Of a DNA stretch of 64,000 bases, positions 53,097 through 62,083 are shown piece by piece. The position numbers and the translations under genes are program-made. The DNA is taken from positions 1 through 64,000 of the forward strand of contig DATLQT010000031.1 in assembly GCA_035535055.1 (NCBI GenBank). The letters are read 5' to 3'. Source of the DNA: UBA6019 sp035535055 (GTDB taxonomy: Bacteria; Chloroflexota; Dormibacteria; Dormibacterales; Dormibacteraceae). The number at the start of each line of letters is the position of its first letter. The first letter of the stretch is position 1. The notes below the pieces were generated by a model that was given only the letters and a program-made list of their open reading frames with translations, made no database searches and was not told the DNA's origin.

Positions 53097-54002
53097 TTGA
53101 CTCGAACCGAGAACTTCCAGAGGGTGACGGGCGGCGTCGGGCTGGTGGTGCCGGTGGTTCTGCTGCTGATCCTCGTGGTACTCCTTCAGCAGGCATGGCC
53201 GGCCGTCATCCACTACGGTCCGGGCTTCCTCTCCGCGCAGGTCTGGGACCAGGTCAGGCTCCGCTTCGGCGCCCTCCCCTATATCTACGGCACCGTCGCC
53301 ACCTCACTGCTGGCGCTGCTGCTCGCGGTTCCCGTCGGTGTCGGCGTGGCGCTCTTCCTGGTCGAGCCCGGGCAGGCCCCGATCCGCGGCGCGATCGGGA
53401 TCGGCGTCGAGCTGCTGGCCGCCATCCCCAGCGTCGTTTATGGACTCTGGGCCCTCTACGTGATGGGCCCCTTCGTGTACCGCCACATCGAGCTGCCGGT
53501 CTCTCAGCACCTGGGAGCCTTCGTCCTCTTCGGAGGCACGCCCCGCCCGACCAGCCTATTCTCGGCCGGCCTGGTCCTCGCGGTGATGGTCCTTCCAACC
53601 CTTGCGTCGGTGTCGCGCGACGTTATCCGTGCTGTACCCAGCGGGCTCCGCGAGGCCTCGGTGGCGCTCGGCGCCACCTGGTGGGAGACGACCTGGCGGG
53701 TCATCCTTCCCGCCGCCCGAGCGGGAATCTTCGGCGCCGCCATCCTGGCGCTGGGCCGTGCCCTCGGCGAGACGATCGCGGTGACCATGATCATCGGCAA
53801 CCGGCCGGCGATCACGCCCCACCTGTTCGAACCCGCCTACACGCTGGCGTCGGTGATCGCCAACGAGTTCACCGAAGCGACCGCTCCCCTCCACAGCGCC
53901 GCCCTCGCGGAGCTTGGCCTGGTCCTGATCGGGGTCACACTCACCGTGAACCTGGCCGCACTCCTCTTGCTCCGCGCGATCTCGGACCAGCCCAAGCTGT
54001 GA
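53097..54002 (+). CDS. pstC: Phosphate ABC transporter permease PstC
   Basis: The 301-residue permease has six transmembrane helices. The binding-protein-dependent transport signature is in ALGATWWETTWRVILPAARAGIFGAAILALGRALGE, with the EAA loop facing PstB; IPSVVYGLWALYVMGPF is a PstC hallmark. TTG start 9 bases after phoB. The stop overlaps the pstA start. Confidence 0.92.
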   Translation: MTRTENFQRVTGGVGLVVPVVLLLILVVLLQQAWPAVIHYGPGFLSAQVWDQVRLRFGALPYIYGTVATSLLALLLAVPVGVGVALFLVEPGQAPIRGAIGIGVELLAAIPSVVYGLWALYVMGPFVYRHIELPVSQHLGAFVLFGGTPRPTSLFSAGLVLAVMVLPTLASVSRDVIRAVPSGLREASVALGATWWETTWRVILPAARAGIFGAAILALGRALGETIAVTMIIGNRPAITPHLFEPAYTLASVIANEFTEATAPLHSAALAELGLVLIGVTLTVNLAALLLLRAISDQPKL

Positions 54003-54853
54003 ACTGGCGCCGCCAGGCAATCAACGCGATCGCGACGGTGGTCGTCTATACGACGGCGATCCTGGCCCTGGTCCCGCTCGGCCTCGTGCTCTGGTACACG
54101 ATCGTCAAGGGGCTCCCGGCTGCCGAGCACATGACCTTCTTCACCTGCTGCCACCTCGAGCATCCGACCGGCATCCCCGGCGGGGGCGTGGCAAACGCTA
54201 TCGCCGGCACGGCGATCATGGTCGCCCTCGCCTCCCTCATGGCCATCCCGGTCGGCATCGTCGGCGGCGTGCACCTGGCCGAGTACGGCGGCGCGCGCCT
54301 TGCGGGCTGGATCCGCCTGGCGGCCGACGTCCTCGTCGGCAGCCCGTCGATAGCCATCGGGCTCTTCGCCTACGCGCTTTTCGTGGCCCCCTTCCACCAC
54401 TTCTCGGCCCTCTCCGCCTCGCTCGCGCTGGCCGTCCTGATGCTCCCGGTGGTGATGCGGACGACCGAGTCGGCCGTGTCCCTGATCCCCGGCGGCCTCC
54501 GCGAGGCCGGGCTGGCGCTTGGCCTTCCCCGCTGGCGAGTCTCGCTCCAGCTGATCCTGCCGGCCGCCGCGCCGGGTGTGATCACCGGCTGCCTGCTGGC
54601 CGTCGCGCGAGCCTCCGGGGAGACGGCCCCGCTGCTCTTCACGACCCTCGGCAATCCCTTCTTCAGCCTCGATCCGACCAAGCCGATGTCGTCGCTGCCG
54701 CTGGTCGTCTACCACGACGCGCTGACGCCCTACAACGACCTGAATCAGACCGCCTGGGGCGCGGCCCTGGTGCTGGTCGCCCTCGTCCTGCTGGTCAACA
54801 TCGGCAGCCGCCTCGTCCTGCGCCGCCAGGTGAAGCTCGCGGCCAGCCTTTAG
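53999..54853 (+). CDS. pstA: Phosphate ABC transporter permease PstA
   Basis: The 284-residue permease begins at GTG 53999, overlapping the pstC stop (GTGA). It has six helices with PVGIVGGVHLAEYGG, VGSPSIAIGLFAYALF and the EAA-type ALGLPRWRVSLQLILPAAAPGVITGCLLA. With PstC it forms the phosphate channel. The open extension upstream is out of frame with pstC and rejected. Gene order pstB-phoU-phoB-pstC-pstA is unlike the usual pstSCAB-phoU. Confidence 0.92.
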   Translation: MNWRRQAINAIATVVVYTTAILALVPLGLVLWYTIVKGLPAAEHMTFFTCCHLEHPTGIPGGGVANAIAGTAIMVALASLMAIPVGIVGGVHLAEYGGARLAGWIRLAADVLVGSPSIAIGLFAYALFVAPFHHFSALSASLALAVLMLPVVMRTTESAVSLIPGGLREAGLALGLPRWRVSLQLILPAAAPGVITGCLLAVARASGETAPLLFTTLGNPFFSLDPTKPMSSLPLVVYHDALTPYNDLNQTAWGAALVLVALVLLVNIGSRLVLRRQVKLAASL

Positions 54854-54865
54854 TACCTTAGTGAG

Positions 54866-56455
54866 GTGAGCTCCCCCGCGGTGGCCATCGGCGGCATGGC
54901 CGCGACCGGCCACCCGCTGGCCACCGAGGCGGCTCTCGAGATCCTCGGCGCGGGAGGGAACGCGGTCGACGCCGCGCTGGCGGCGGCGGCGGTCACCTGG
55001 GTCGTTCTCCCGATGATGTGCGGTCCCGGGGGCGACGCCTTCGCACTGGTCTTCGATCCTCGCGACGGCGAGGTGATCGGGGTCGGAGCGGGCGGCGCCG
55101 CGCCGATGGCCGCCGCCCCGGAGTGGTTCGCCGAGCGCGGTCATCGCCTCATCCCGGTCTCGGGACCCCTGTCGGTCGGCGTGCCCGGCGCGGTGGCGGT
55201 GATGGAGGAGCTGGCGACGAGGTACGGCCGCCTTGGGTTCTCTGAGCACTTCGCCGCGGCCCTCCGGCACGCCGACCGCGGGTTCCCGGTCTCCGCGAGG
55301 CTGGCAGGCCTGTTCAGCGCGCACCGCGACCGGCTGGCCGCCGACCCCGAGTCGAGCCGGATCTACGGTGGCGTCCGGGAGGGCCGGGTGCTGATCCAGG
55401 AGGACCTCGCAAGGAGCATCGAGACGATCGCGCTGGAGGGCTCCCGGGTCCTCTACCAGGGCCGGCTGGCGGAGGCGATCGCCGCCTCCATCGCGGCCGG
55501 CGGCGGGCTGCTGACGGCGGCCGACCTCGCCTCCAACCGGGTCGACGTCTATGCCGCCCCCTCGATCGACTACCGGGGAACCCGGGTCCACCAGACGGCG
55601 CCGCCCTCCCAGGGGATGATCGTGCTCGAGGCGCTGAAGATCCTCGAACAGTTCGACCTCGCCGAGCTGCCGGCCGACGGGCCCGAGGCGATCCACCTGC
55701 AGGTCGAGGCGAAGAAGCTCGCCGTGGAAGACCGGCTCGCAATTGCCGGCGATCCCCGCTTCGTCGACTTCGATCTCCAGCGCCTGCTGTCCGCCGAGCA
55801 AGCCGCCTCCCGTGCCGGCCAGATCGACCGGGAACGGACCCGAGCGGCGACGGCCCTGCCGGACGCCGAGGGCGACACAACCTATCTCTGCGTGGCCGAC
55901 CGTGACGGCATGGCGGTCTCCTTCATCCACTCCCTCTCCCTCGCGTTCGGAGCCGGGTTCGCCGTTCCCAGGACCGGCATCCTCCTCAACGACCGCGTCG
56001 GCCGCGGCTTCACCCTGGAGCCCGGTCACCCCAACCGGCTGGCGCCGGGCAAGCGGACGATGAGCACCCTCAACTGCTACCTGGCGACCCGCGACGGGCG
56101 CGCCGCGATCGTCGGAGGGACGCCCGGCGGCGACGGACAGGTGCAGTGGAACCTGCAGGTCCTGAGCGAGATGCTCGACCACGGAGCCGATCCGCAGGCG
56201 GCGGTGTCGGCGCCGCGCTGGACCCACGGGCCGACGACCGATCCCTGGACGCTGGACTCGGAGGAGACGCTCGCGGTGGAGGACCGCGTCCCGGCCGCCA
56301 CCCTTGCCGCGCTCACAGGCCGCGGCCACCCGGTAAAGGCGATTGGGCCCTGGCAGGCCGGCGGGTCTGCCCAGGTGATCTCGGCCGACCCCGAAGAGGG
56401 AGTGCTGCGGGGCGGCTCCGATCCTCGCGGCGGCGGCCTCGCCCTAGGCCGTTAG
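54866..56455 (+). CDS. ggt: Gamma-glutamyltransferase family protein
   Basis: The 529-residue Ntn-hydrolase precursor self-cleaves before the nucleophile Thr in EGDTTYLCVADRDG (about residue 333). The N-terminal MAATGHPLATEAALEILGAGGNAVDAA and the GGTPGGDGQ motif near the C-terminus match GGT/GGT-like acylases. No signal peptide is seen, so it is probably cytoplasmic, as in GGT-like oxamate or glutaryl amidohydrolases. Glutathione use is therefore uncertain. It starts 12 bases after pstA. Confidence 0.87.
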   Translation: MSSPAVAIGGMAATGHPLATEAALEILGAGGNAVDAALAAAAVTWVVLPMMCGPGGDAFALVFDPRDGEVIGVGAGGAAPMAAAPEWFAERGHRLIPVSGPLSVGVPGAVAVMEELATRYGRLGFSEHFAAALRHADRGFPVSARLAGLFSAHRDRLAADPESSRIYGGVREGRVLIQEDLARSIETIALEGSRVLYQGRLAEAIAASIAAGGGLLTAADLASNRVDVYAAPSIDYRGTRVHQTAPPSQGMIVLEALKILEQFDLAELPADGPEAIHLQVEAKKLAVEDRLAIAGDPRFVDFDLQRLLSAEQAASRAGQIDRERTRAATALPDAEGDTTYLCVADRDGMAVSFIHSLSLAFGAGFAVPRTGILLNDRVGRGFTLEPGHPNRLAPGKRTMSTLNCYLATRDGRAAIVGGTPGGDGQVQWNLQVLSEMLDHGADPQAAVSAPRWTHGPTTDPWTLDSEETLAVEDRVPAATLAALTGRGHPVKAIGPWQAGGSAQVISADPEEGVLRGGSDPRGGGLALGR

Positions 56456-56845
56456 CGCAAGCTCCTCGAGGAGGGCGGCCACCCGGTCGCGGATCTGGTC
56501 GCGGATCCGACGCACGGTGGCGAGGTCCTTGCCCGCCGGGTCCTCGAGGTCCCAATCCTCGTAGCGCTTGCCCGGGAAGATGGGACAGGTGTCGCCGCAG
56601 CCCATGGTGATGACGACGTCCGACGCCCGGACGGCGTCCGTCTCCAGTAGCTTCGGCTGCTCGCCGGCGATATCAATCCCGACCTCGGCCATCGCCGACA
56701 CGGCGCTGGGGTTGAGGCTCGGGGCGGGCTCGCTGCCCGCCGAGCGGACCTCGACGCGGCCGTCAGCCAGGCGGCGGAGGAACCCGGCCGCCATCTGGCT
56801 TCGGCCGGCGTTGTGGACGCAGACGAAGAGCACCTGCGGCCTCAT
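56444..56845 (-). CDS. arsC: Arsenate reductase, low-MW-phosphatase type
   Basis: The 133-residue protein has the P-loop CVHNAGRSQMAAGF with nucleophile Cys9, and the redox pair Cys83/Cys87 in MGCGDTCPIFPGK, followed by EDWDLEDPAG. This is the thioredoxin-coupled (S. aureus pI258-type) ArsC that reduces arsenate to arsenite. No arsR or efflux gene is adjacent. Its place beside pst genes fits, as arsenate enters through phosphate transporters. The stop overlaps the ggt end by 12 bases (convergent). Confidence 0.92.
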   Translation of the reverse strand: MRPQVLFVCVHNAGRSQMAAGFLRRLADGRVEVRSAGSEPAPSLNPSAVSAMAEVGIDIAGEQPKLLETDAVRASDVVITMGCGDTCPIFPGKRYEDWDLEDPAGKDLATVRRIRDQIRDRVAALLEELALTA

Positions 56846-56904
56846 GCGGCAAGCCTACCCGGCGGAAAGCCGGGTCAAGCGGTCAACGGCTAGTCGAATT
56901 TCAG

Positions 56905-57573
56905 CTAGTCGACGACGAGCGCGATCGCCAGGCCGTCGTAGCCCTTAACGCCGACAGTCTGCAGCGCGGCGGCTTTGAGACGAGGCTCGGCGGCCATGGC
57001 CTCCAACCCGCGGCGAACGCCCTCGACGTCGGCGTCGCGGCTCGTGGGATCGGCGACCCCTCCGTTGCGAACCACGTTGTCCACGACGATGACGGTGCCG
57101 AGATGGGCGAGCCGCACGGCCCAGCGAACGTAGTCGGCGGTGGTGGGCTTGTCGGCATCGATGAAGACGAGGTCGAAGGGACCCCGTCCCTCGCTTTCGA
57201 GCAGCGGCAGGGTGTCGATCGCCGATCCCACCCGGACCTCCACCTTCTCCGACAGCCCGGCCCGGGCGAGATTGCCGCGGGCCACCTCGGCGTGGCGCGG
57301 CTCGAACTCGAGGCTCAGAAGCCGACCGCCGGCAGGCAGGGCGCGGGCGAGCCAGATCGTGCTGTAGCCGCCGAGGGTCCCGATCTCGAGGATCTCCCGG
57401 GCGCCGGCGATCCGCGCCAGGAGCTCCAGGAACCGGCCCTGGTTGGGGGCCACGTTGATCGCCGGCAGCCCCGCGGCCCTGCTGTCCGCGAGCGCCTGGT
57501 CGAGCACCGGATCCGGAGCCAGGAGGAGGCGGCCCAGGTACTCGTCAACTGCCGCCCACTGCTCGACGCCCAT
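56905..57573 (-). CDS. Class I SAM-dependent O-methyltransferase
   Basis: The 222-residue protein is of the catechol/caffeoyl-CoA O-methyltransferase type: LEIGTLGGYSTIWLA (SAM motif I, near residue 62), LLSLEFEPRHAEVA, FDLVFIDADKPTTADYVRWA (metal-binding Asp) and VIVVDNVVRNGGV. It methylates a hydroxyl of a small aromatic acceptor; the natural substrate is unknown. Divergent from the membrane protein at 57674. Confidence 0.87.
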   Translation of the reverse strand: MGVEQWAAVDEYLGRLLLAPDPVLDQALADSRAAGLPAINVAPNQGRFLELLARIAGAREILEIGTLGGYSTIWLARALPAGGRLLSLEFEPRHAEVARGNLARAGLSEKVEVRVGSAIDTLPLLESEGRGPFDLVFIDADKPTTADYVRWAVRLAHLGTVIVVDNVVRNGGVADPTSRDADVEGVRRGLEAMAAEPRLKAAALQTVGVKGYDGLAIALVVD

Positions 57574-57673
57574 CTCGCAAAAGGTTACCTCGTGGCCCGT
57601 AAGAGCCGGGCCATCGCGAGGTTAGGATGGCGCGGACACCCGGTCCCGAGAATTTGGAGGGCTTCCCCGAAGA

Positions 57674-58156
57674 GTGAGCGAGAAAGAACACGGTTACGAA
57701 TCCAACGCGCTGCACCAGACCGCCGTCGCGGAGGTGCTCAAGTCGCCCACGACGCACGTGCCGAGGCTGGTCACGAGCCGCGCCGGCCGCCACAAGGTTC
57801 ACGGCGCGGGTCCCGTCGGGCAATTCAACAACCGGGTCGCGCTCATGGTCACCAAAGGCGTCGGCACGATGTGGGCCGCCTATCTTTTCGCCGCCCTCAC
57901 CTTCATCTCGCTGCCGGCGGCGATCGCCTCGCGGAGCCCGATCATCATCGTGGCCTGGATCGCGCAGACCTTCCTCCAGCTGGTCCTACTCCCGATCATC
58001 ATCGTGGGGCAGAACGTGATCTCCGCCAGCCAGGACGCCAGGGCCGAGGCCGACCACGAGACCCTGACCGCCCTCCATACGATGAACGTGCGCCAGCTGC
58101 AGATGCTCGAGCAGCAGGGTCAGATCCTGGACCTCCTGAAGGGGAAGTCCAGCTGA
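57674..58156 (+). CDS. DUF1003-like membrane protein
   Basis: The 160-residue protein has a polar N-terminal 50 residues, a pair of transmembrane helices (GTMWAAYLFAALTFISLPAAI and IIIVAWIAQTFLQLVLLPIIIV) and a C-terminal coiled-coil-like tail (ADHETLTALHTMNVRQLQML). Helix spacing with QNVISASQDARAEADHE resembles DUF1003 proteins. It precedes corA by 92 bases and may belong with metal transport. GTG start, weak upstream site. Confidence 0.65.
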   Translation: MSEKEHGYESNALHQTAVAEVLKSPTTHVPRLVTSRAGRHKVHGAGPVGQFNNRVALMVTKGVGTMWAAYLFAALTFISLPAAIASRSPIIIVAWIAQTFLQLVLLPIIIVGQNVISASQDARAEADHETLTALHTMNVRQLQMLEQQGQILDLLKGKSS

Positions 58157-58248
58157 CAAGAAGTAACCGTTCCCGCTTGCCCAGACCTTCGCGGGACGGC
58201 ACAATTGCCGCCGAACGTGAACCCTGGTCCACCTAGACACATGAACCG

Positions 58249-59205
58249 ATGAGGTGGCTCACCAGCACCGAGGGCGTCGTCGAGGACCCCGACGCGGCCA
58301 TGGTGAAAAAGGCGCTCAAGGACGACGAGATGGTCGTCTGGGTGGACATCGAGGAGCCGACGGCCTGGGACATCGAGCTGCTCCGCGACTGCTTCGGCTT
58401 TCACTCCTTGACGCTGGAGGAGATCCAGAAGCACAGCCGCCGCCAGAAGATCGACGACTACCCGGGCTACACCTTCATGGTGCTGCAGCGGGTCGATTGG
58501 ACGGCGGGCCAGCTCGAATTCCTCGACCTGGAGGTCTACCTGAGCCGCCACTTTGTCGTGACCGTCCACGCCCACACCGAGCCCGCTTTCGGCGACCTTC
58601 GACGCCGGCTGGGCCAGGTCCCGGAGCTGGCCCGTGAGAAGCCCGCCTTCCTGCAGTTCCTGGTCCTAAACCAGCTGGTCGAGCAGAACTTCACGCTGCT
58701 GGACGAGCTCCAGGTAGCCATCAACACCCTCGAACGGGCGATCCTCTCCCGTCCGACCCGGCGCCTGCTGAACCGAGCCTACGACCTCCGCCAGACGGTC
58801 ATCGACCTCGACAAGCACCTCGCCGAGCTGCACGAGCTCTTCCAGCACCTGATCACGCACTCGATCGCGCCCGAGGACCAGCAGCTCCTGATCTACTACC
58901 GCGACCTCTTCGGCCACGTCGAGCGGCAGCACGACACCGCCCGTTCGCTGAGCGACCTGGCGCACTCGGTGATGGAGGTCTACATGGCCGGGGCTGACAA
59001 CCGGCTCAACTCGACCATGAAGCAGCTGACCATGGTGGCGGCGCTATTCCTGCCGGTGACGGCGATCAGCGGCTTCTTCGGCATGAACCACCAGTTCCTC
59101 GTGCAGCACATCACCGGCGAGACGTCCTTCTGGCTGACGGTCTGCCTGATGGTCCTGACCCAGGGCGGCCTGGCCGTCTTCTTCTGGCGACGTGGTTACT
59201 TCTGA
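58249..59205 (+). CDS. corA: CorA-family Mg2+/Co2+ transporter
   Basis: The 318-residue protein has the large N-terminal cytoplasmic alpha/beta domain, a long stalk helix and two C-terminal transmembrane helices. The selectivity signature is FFGMNHQF (GMN motif, about residue 283) between helices, and the protein ends in the basic cluster WRRGYF. It forms a pentameric channel for Mg2+ or Co2+. The loop residue pattern is MNHQ rather than the common MNxxxMP/E. Confidence 0.92.
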   Translation: MRWLTSTEGVVEDPDAAMVKKALKDDEMVVWVDIEEPTAWDIELLRDCFGFHSLTLEEIQKHSRRQKIDDYPGYTFMVLQRVDWTAGQLEFLDLEVYLSRHFVVTVHAHTEPAFGDLRRRLGQVPELAREKPAFLQFLVLNQLVEQNFTLLDELQVAINTLERAILSRPTRRLLNRAYDLRQTVIDLDKHLAELHELFQHLITHSIAPEDQQLLIYYRDLFGHVERQHDTARSLSDLAHSVMEVYMAGADNRLNSTMKQLTMVAALFLPVTAISGFFGMNHQFLVQHITGETSFWLTVCLMVLTQGGLAVFFWRRGYF

Positions 59206-59286
59206 GGCCCCACCGCCTCACAAGATTGATGCGGAGCACTTTGCCGGCTCACGCACTCGGTCCGCCCAACCAAGGAGGGAGAAATC

Positions 59287-59943
59287 ATGCCGGCAGCGAA
59301 CCTGCGACGGACGACCTGGTGCTGGAGCCTGTCTGCCCTGCCGGCGGCAGCGCTGCTGGTGGCCTGCAGCACGGGCGGCTCGCCAACCCCCACACCGACG
59401 CCCTCGGCCGCAGCCTCGGCAATCGCAGCGGCGCCTCCGACTCCGAGTCCGAACCCGACCGGCGTGGCCAAAACGCTCGACCCCTGCCAGCTGGTCACGA
59501 GCCAGGAGGCGTCGGTGCTGAGCGGCGCTTCCTACGGTGCGGGACGGGAGGACACCAGCGGAGGCTCGAAGATATGCGTCTACGGCTACCAGACGGTGAA
59601 CGTTTTCATGGTCCTGGACGCCGTGGCCGCGGACGCTGCGACGGCGCAGGCGGGATGGGCGCAGGAGCAGGCACAGGCACAGGCCGCGCTCCAACAGGGG
59701 GTGGGTCAGGGTGCCAGCGTCAGCTTTAACGTCACTGATGTCTCCACCATCACGGGTGCGGATCGAGGCGCGGCCGGCACGGCCACGGGCACCTTCTCGG
59801 GGCACGCCATCTCCGGGAGCGCCATCTACCTCCTCAAGGGGGCGACCTTCCTGACGTTCAGCGACGTGCAGGTCGGCCAGACACCACCGACCGTCGTCGC
59901 GATGGAAGCACAGGCTCTGACCAGCCTCGGGCGCCTGCCCTAG
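59287..59943 (+). CDS. Predicted lipoprotein, DUF3558-like
   Basis: The 218-residue protein has a signal peptide ending LLVACSTG (lipobox) and a Pro/Thr/Ser linker. The mature domain starts LDPCQLVTSQEASVLSG and has a second Cys in KICVYGYQ, the two-cysteine pattern of DUF3558-type actinobacterial lipoproteins. An AAGGAGGGAG site precedes the ATG. Function unknown; it lies 12 bases before the GT39 gene. Confidence 0.75.
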   Translation: MPAANLRRTTWCWSLSALPAAALLVACSTGGSPTPTPTPSAAASAIAAAPPTPSPNPTGVAKTLDPCQLVTSQEASVLSGASYGAGREDTSGGSKICVYGYQTVNVFMVLDAVAADAATAQAGWAQEQAQAQAALQQGVGQGASVSFNVTDVSTITGADRGAAGTATGTFSGHAISGSAIYLLKGATFLTFSDVQVGQTPPTVVAMEAQALTSLGRLP

Positions 59944-59955
59944 GTCGAGACGGCG

Positions 59956-61494
59956 GTGCGACGAAGGGACTCGAAAGTTGCCCACGATCGGGCGGCGGCG
60001 ACCTTGGCAGGCTCGCACGCTGCGACCGTCCATCCACGCACTCCCGCGACCGACCTCCTCCTGTTCGGAGGCGCCGCGGCGGGCACCATCGCCGTTCACC
60101 TGGCGACCAACGGCACCCTCGGCTTCCACACCGACGAGCTCTACTACCTTGACTGCGCCCGCCACCTGGCATTCGGGTACGTCGACTTCCCACCCCTGGT
60201 CCCGCTCCTGGCCCGACTGGAAACGGGACTGCTCGGGATCAGCCCGCAGGCACTTCGCCTCCTCCCCTCGCTGTTGGGAGGCTTCCTGGTCGCGCTCTCC
60301 GGCGCCTACGTCCGCCGGCTTGAGGGCTCACTGAAGCTCCAGGGGCTGGCGCTGCTTGCCGCCATCGCCGCGCCCTTCCTCCTCGGCTCGAACTGGGTCT
60401 TCCAGACCGTGACCTTCGACCAGGTGACCTGGATGGTGTCCATCTACTGGTTTCTCTGTCTCGTGATCGACCGTCGGCCGCGGTACTGGGTCTACCTCGG
60501 CATCACGCTCGGGATCGGGTTGGAGACCAAGTACACCATCGCCGGGCTCATTCTCGGCATCGTCGCCGCCGTCCTCGCAACCCCCTCGTTGAGGAGTGAG
60601 CTGCGCACCCGATACCCGTGGATCGGGGTCGCGGCCGCGCTCATGATCTGTGCGCCCAACCTCACCTGGCAGGTCGTCGAGGGCTACCCATCCCTCCTCT
60701 ACATCACCAACCACGCGGGTGGCGGCGGCGGGCCGGTCAGCTACCTGATCGAGTTCGGCGTCTACTTCTGCTTCCTGATCCCGCTCTGGCTGGCCGGGAT
60801 GATCTCGCTCTTCCACAGCCGGCGGCTGCGCCCGATGGCGATCGCCTGCGCGGTCCCCCTGCTGCTTTTCCTCTTCGTGGGCAAGTCCTACTACGCGGCG
60901 GGAGCGATCCCGATCGCGATGGCGCAGGGGCTGATGGTGGTCTCCCGGGTCCAGCGCCGAAAGCTCCGTATCGGCCTCGAAACAGCGGTCGCGGTCACGA
61001 GCCTGGTCGAGTTCGCCGTCTTCTTCTTCCTCGTCGTGCCGGTCACTCCGCCGAGCCGGATCCACGCCACCCGTCTCGACACCATCAACGAGGTCTTCGC
61101 GGACAGCGTCGGGTGGGCAGACGTCGCGGCGCAGGTGACGACCTATTACGACGACCTGCCCGCGTCCGACCGGAGCGACGCGGTCATCATTTCGGCCTAT
61201 TACGGCGTGCCGGAAGCCGTCCAGTTCTATGGAGATCCGAAGGCGCTTCCAGCCGTCGTCAGCCCGCAGCTGAGCGACTGGTACTGGCTGCCAAACAACC
61301 TCACCGCGACGTCGGCGCTGATGGTTGACTACCGGCCGTCCGACGTCGCCTTCATGTGCACCACGGCAAGACTCGTCGGGCACCTGACGGTGCCCTACGG
61401 CGTCAAGGGCCTGGAGCAGGGCGCCCCGGTCACCTTCTGCCAGCTCAACGCGCCGGTCGGGAGGGTTTGGGGCCGGCTGCGCAACTTCTCCTGA
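59956..61494 (+). CDS. GT39/ArnT-like membrane glycosyltransferase
   Basis: The 512-residue protein has about 11 transmembrane helices. The first external loop contains GFHTDELYYLDCARHLAFGY and VDFPPLVPLL, the conserved acidic motif (Asp-Glu) and DxPP-type segment of PMT/ArnT-family lipid-linked sugar transferases. A soluble C-terminal domain of about 130 residues follows. It probably adds a sugar from a polyprenyl phosphate donor to a surface lipid or protein. GTG start. Confidence 0.85.
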   Translation: MRRRDSKVAHDRAAATLAGSHAATVHPRTPATDLLLFGGAAAGTIAVHLATNGTLGFHTDELYYLDCARHLAFGYVDFPPLVPLLARLETGLLGISPQALRLLPSLLGGFLVALSGAYVRRLEGSLKLQGLALLAAIAAPFLLGSNWVFQTVTFDQVTWMVSIYWFLCLVIDRRPRYWVYLGITLGIGLETKYTIAGLILGIVAAVLATPSLRSELRTRYPWIGVAAALMICAPNLTWQVVEGYPSLLYITNHAGGGGGPVSYLIEFGVYFCFLIPLWLAGMISLFHSRRLRPMAIACAVPLLLFLFVGKSYYAAGAIPIAMAQGLMVVSRVQRRKLRIGLETAVAVTSLVEFAVFFFLVVPVTPPSRIHATRLDTINEVFADSVGWADVAAQVTTYYDDLPASDRSDAVIISAYYGVPEAVQFYGDPKALPAVVSPQLSDWYWLPNNLTATSALMVDYRPSDVAFMCTTARLVGHLTVPYGVKGLEQGAPVTFCQLNAPVGRVWGRLRNFS

Positions 61495-61564
61495 GGCATC
61501 GCCCTCACCAGCACTCCGGTGATCCGAACCGCGGAGCTGCTCCGGGCGCCAGACGAGGCCTTAT

Positions 61565-62080
61565 TCAGCAGTCGAACATCAACCAGCAGATGCCGTTTCG
61601 CAGCCGCTGGTCGTCGATTACGAGCTCGCGAATCGCCCGCGGAAGCTGGTCGCGCTGCCACCGGCATTCGAGCCGGCCGGCGCTCGCGTCCTCTCCTTCC
61701 GGAGCCGCAGCGCGCGCCGCCTTGATCGCGTAGGCGGCCGCACCCAGCTCGTGGGCGGCGACGTGCGCGACGGCCGCGGCTTGGCCCGCAGCGTGCGCCG
61801 CATGCCTGGGGGCCCCGACCAGGTCTCTGGCTGCGGCGTTTGCATGTCCGGCCGACGTACGAGCCTCGGTCATGGTGACCTCGCCGCAAGCCCAGGCCCG
61901 ACCGAGTTCGATGGCGCGACGTGGTCGCCGGTCCCCAGGCTGAGCCGACTCGAAGAGATCGAGGACGTGCTCCGCGCACGACGCGGCCCACAAAGCAAGG
62001 AGCTTGTGATCCGAATCGGTGAGCGACCCGCCGCGGCGGATCGTCACAAGGCGAGGGTCGCGGTCTTTGGGGAGGATCAC
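61565..62080 (-). CDS. Imm-5-like putative immunity-type protein
   Basis: The 171-residue Ala-rich protein has the pattern RRPRRAIELGRAWACGEVTM, EARTSAGHANAAARD and AGQAAAVAHVAAHELGAAAYAIKA seen in Imm-5-like proteins. These are helical proteins annotated as immunity proteins in some polymorphic-toxin loci; no toxin is adjacent here. It ends the operon with the ABC exporter, starting 3 bases before the permease stop. The C-terminus (NGICWLMFDC) is unusually hydrophobic. Confidence 0.65.
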   Translation of the reverse strand: MILPKDRDPRLVTIRRGGSLTDSDHKLLALWAASCAEHVLDLFESAQPGDRRPRRAIELGRAWACGEVTMTEARTSAGHANAAARDLVGAPRHAAHAAGQAAAVAHVAAHELGAAAYAIKAARAAAPEGEDASAGRLECRWQRDQLPRAIRELVIDDQRLRNGICWLMFDC

Positions 62081-62083
62081 GAG

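Noticed and set aside
53837..56329. 830-codon minus-strand frame
   Set aside because: It is antisense to pstA and ggt, both of which carry clear family motifs.
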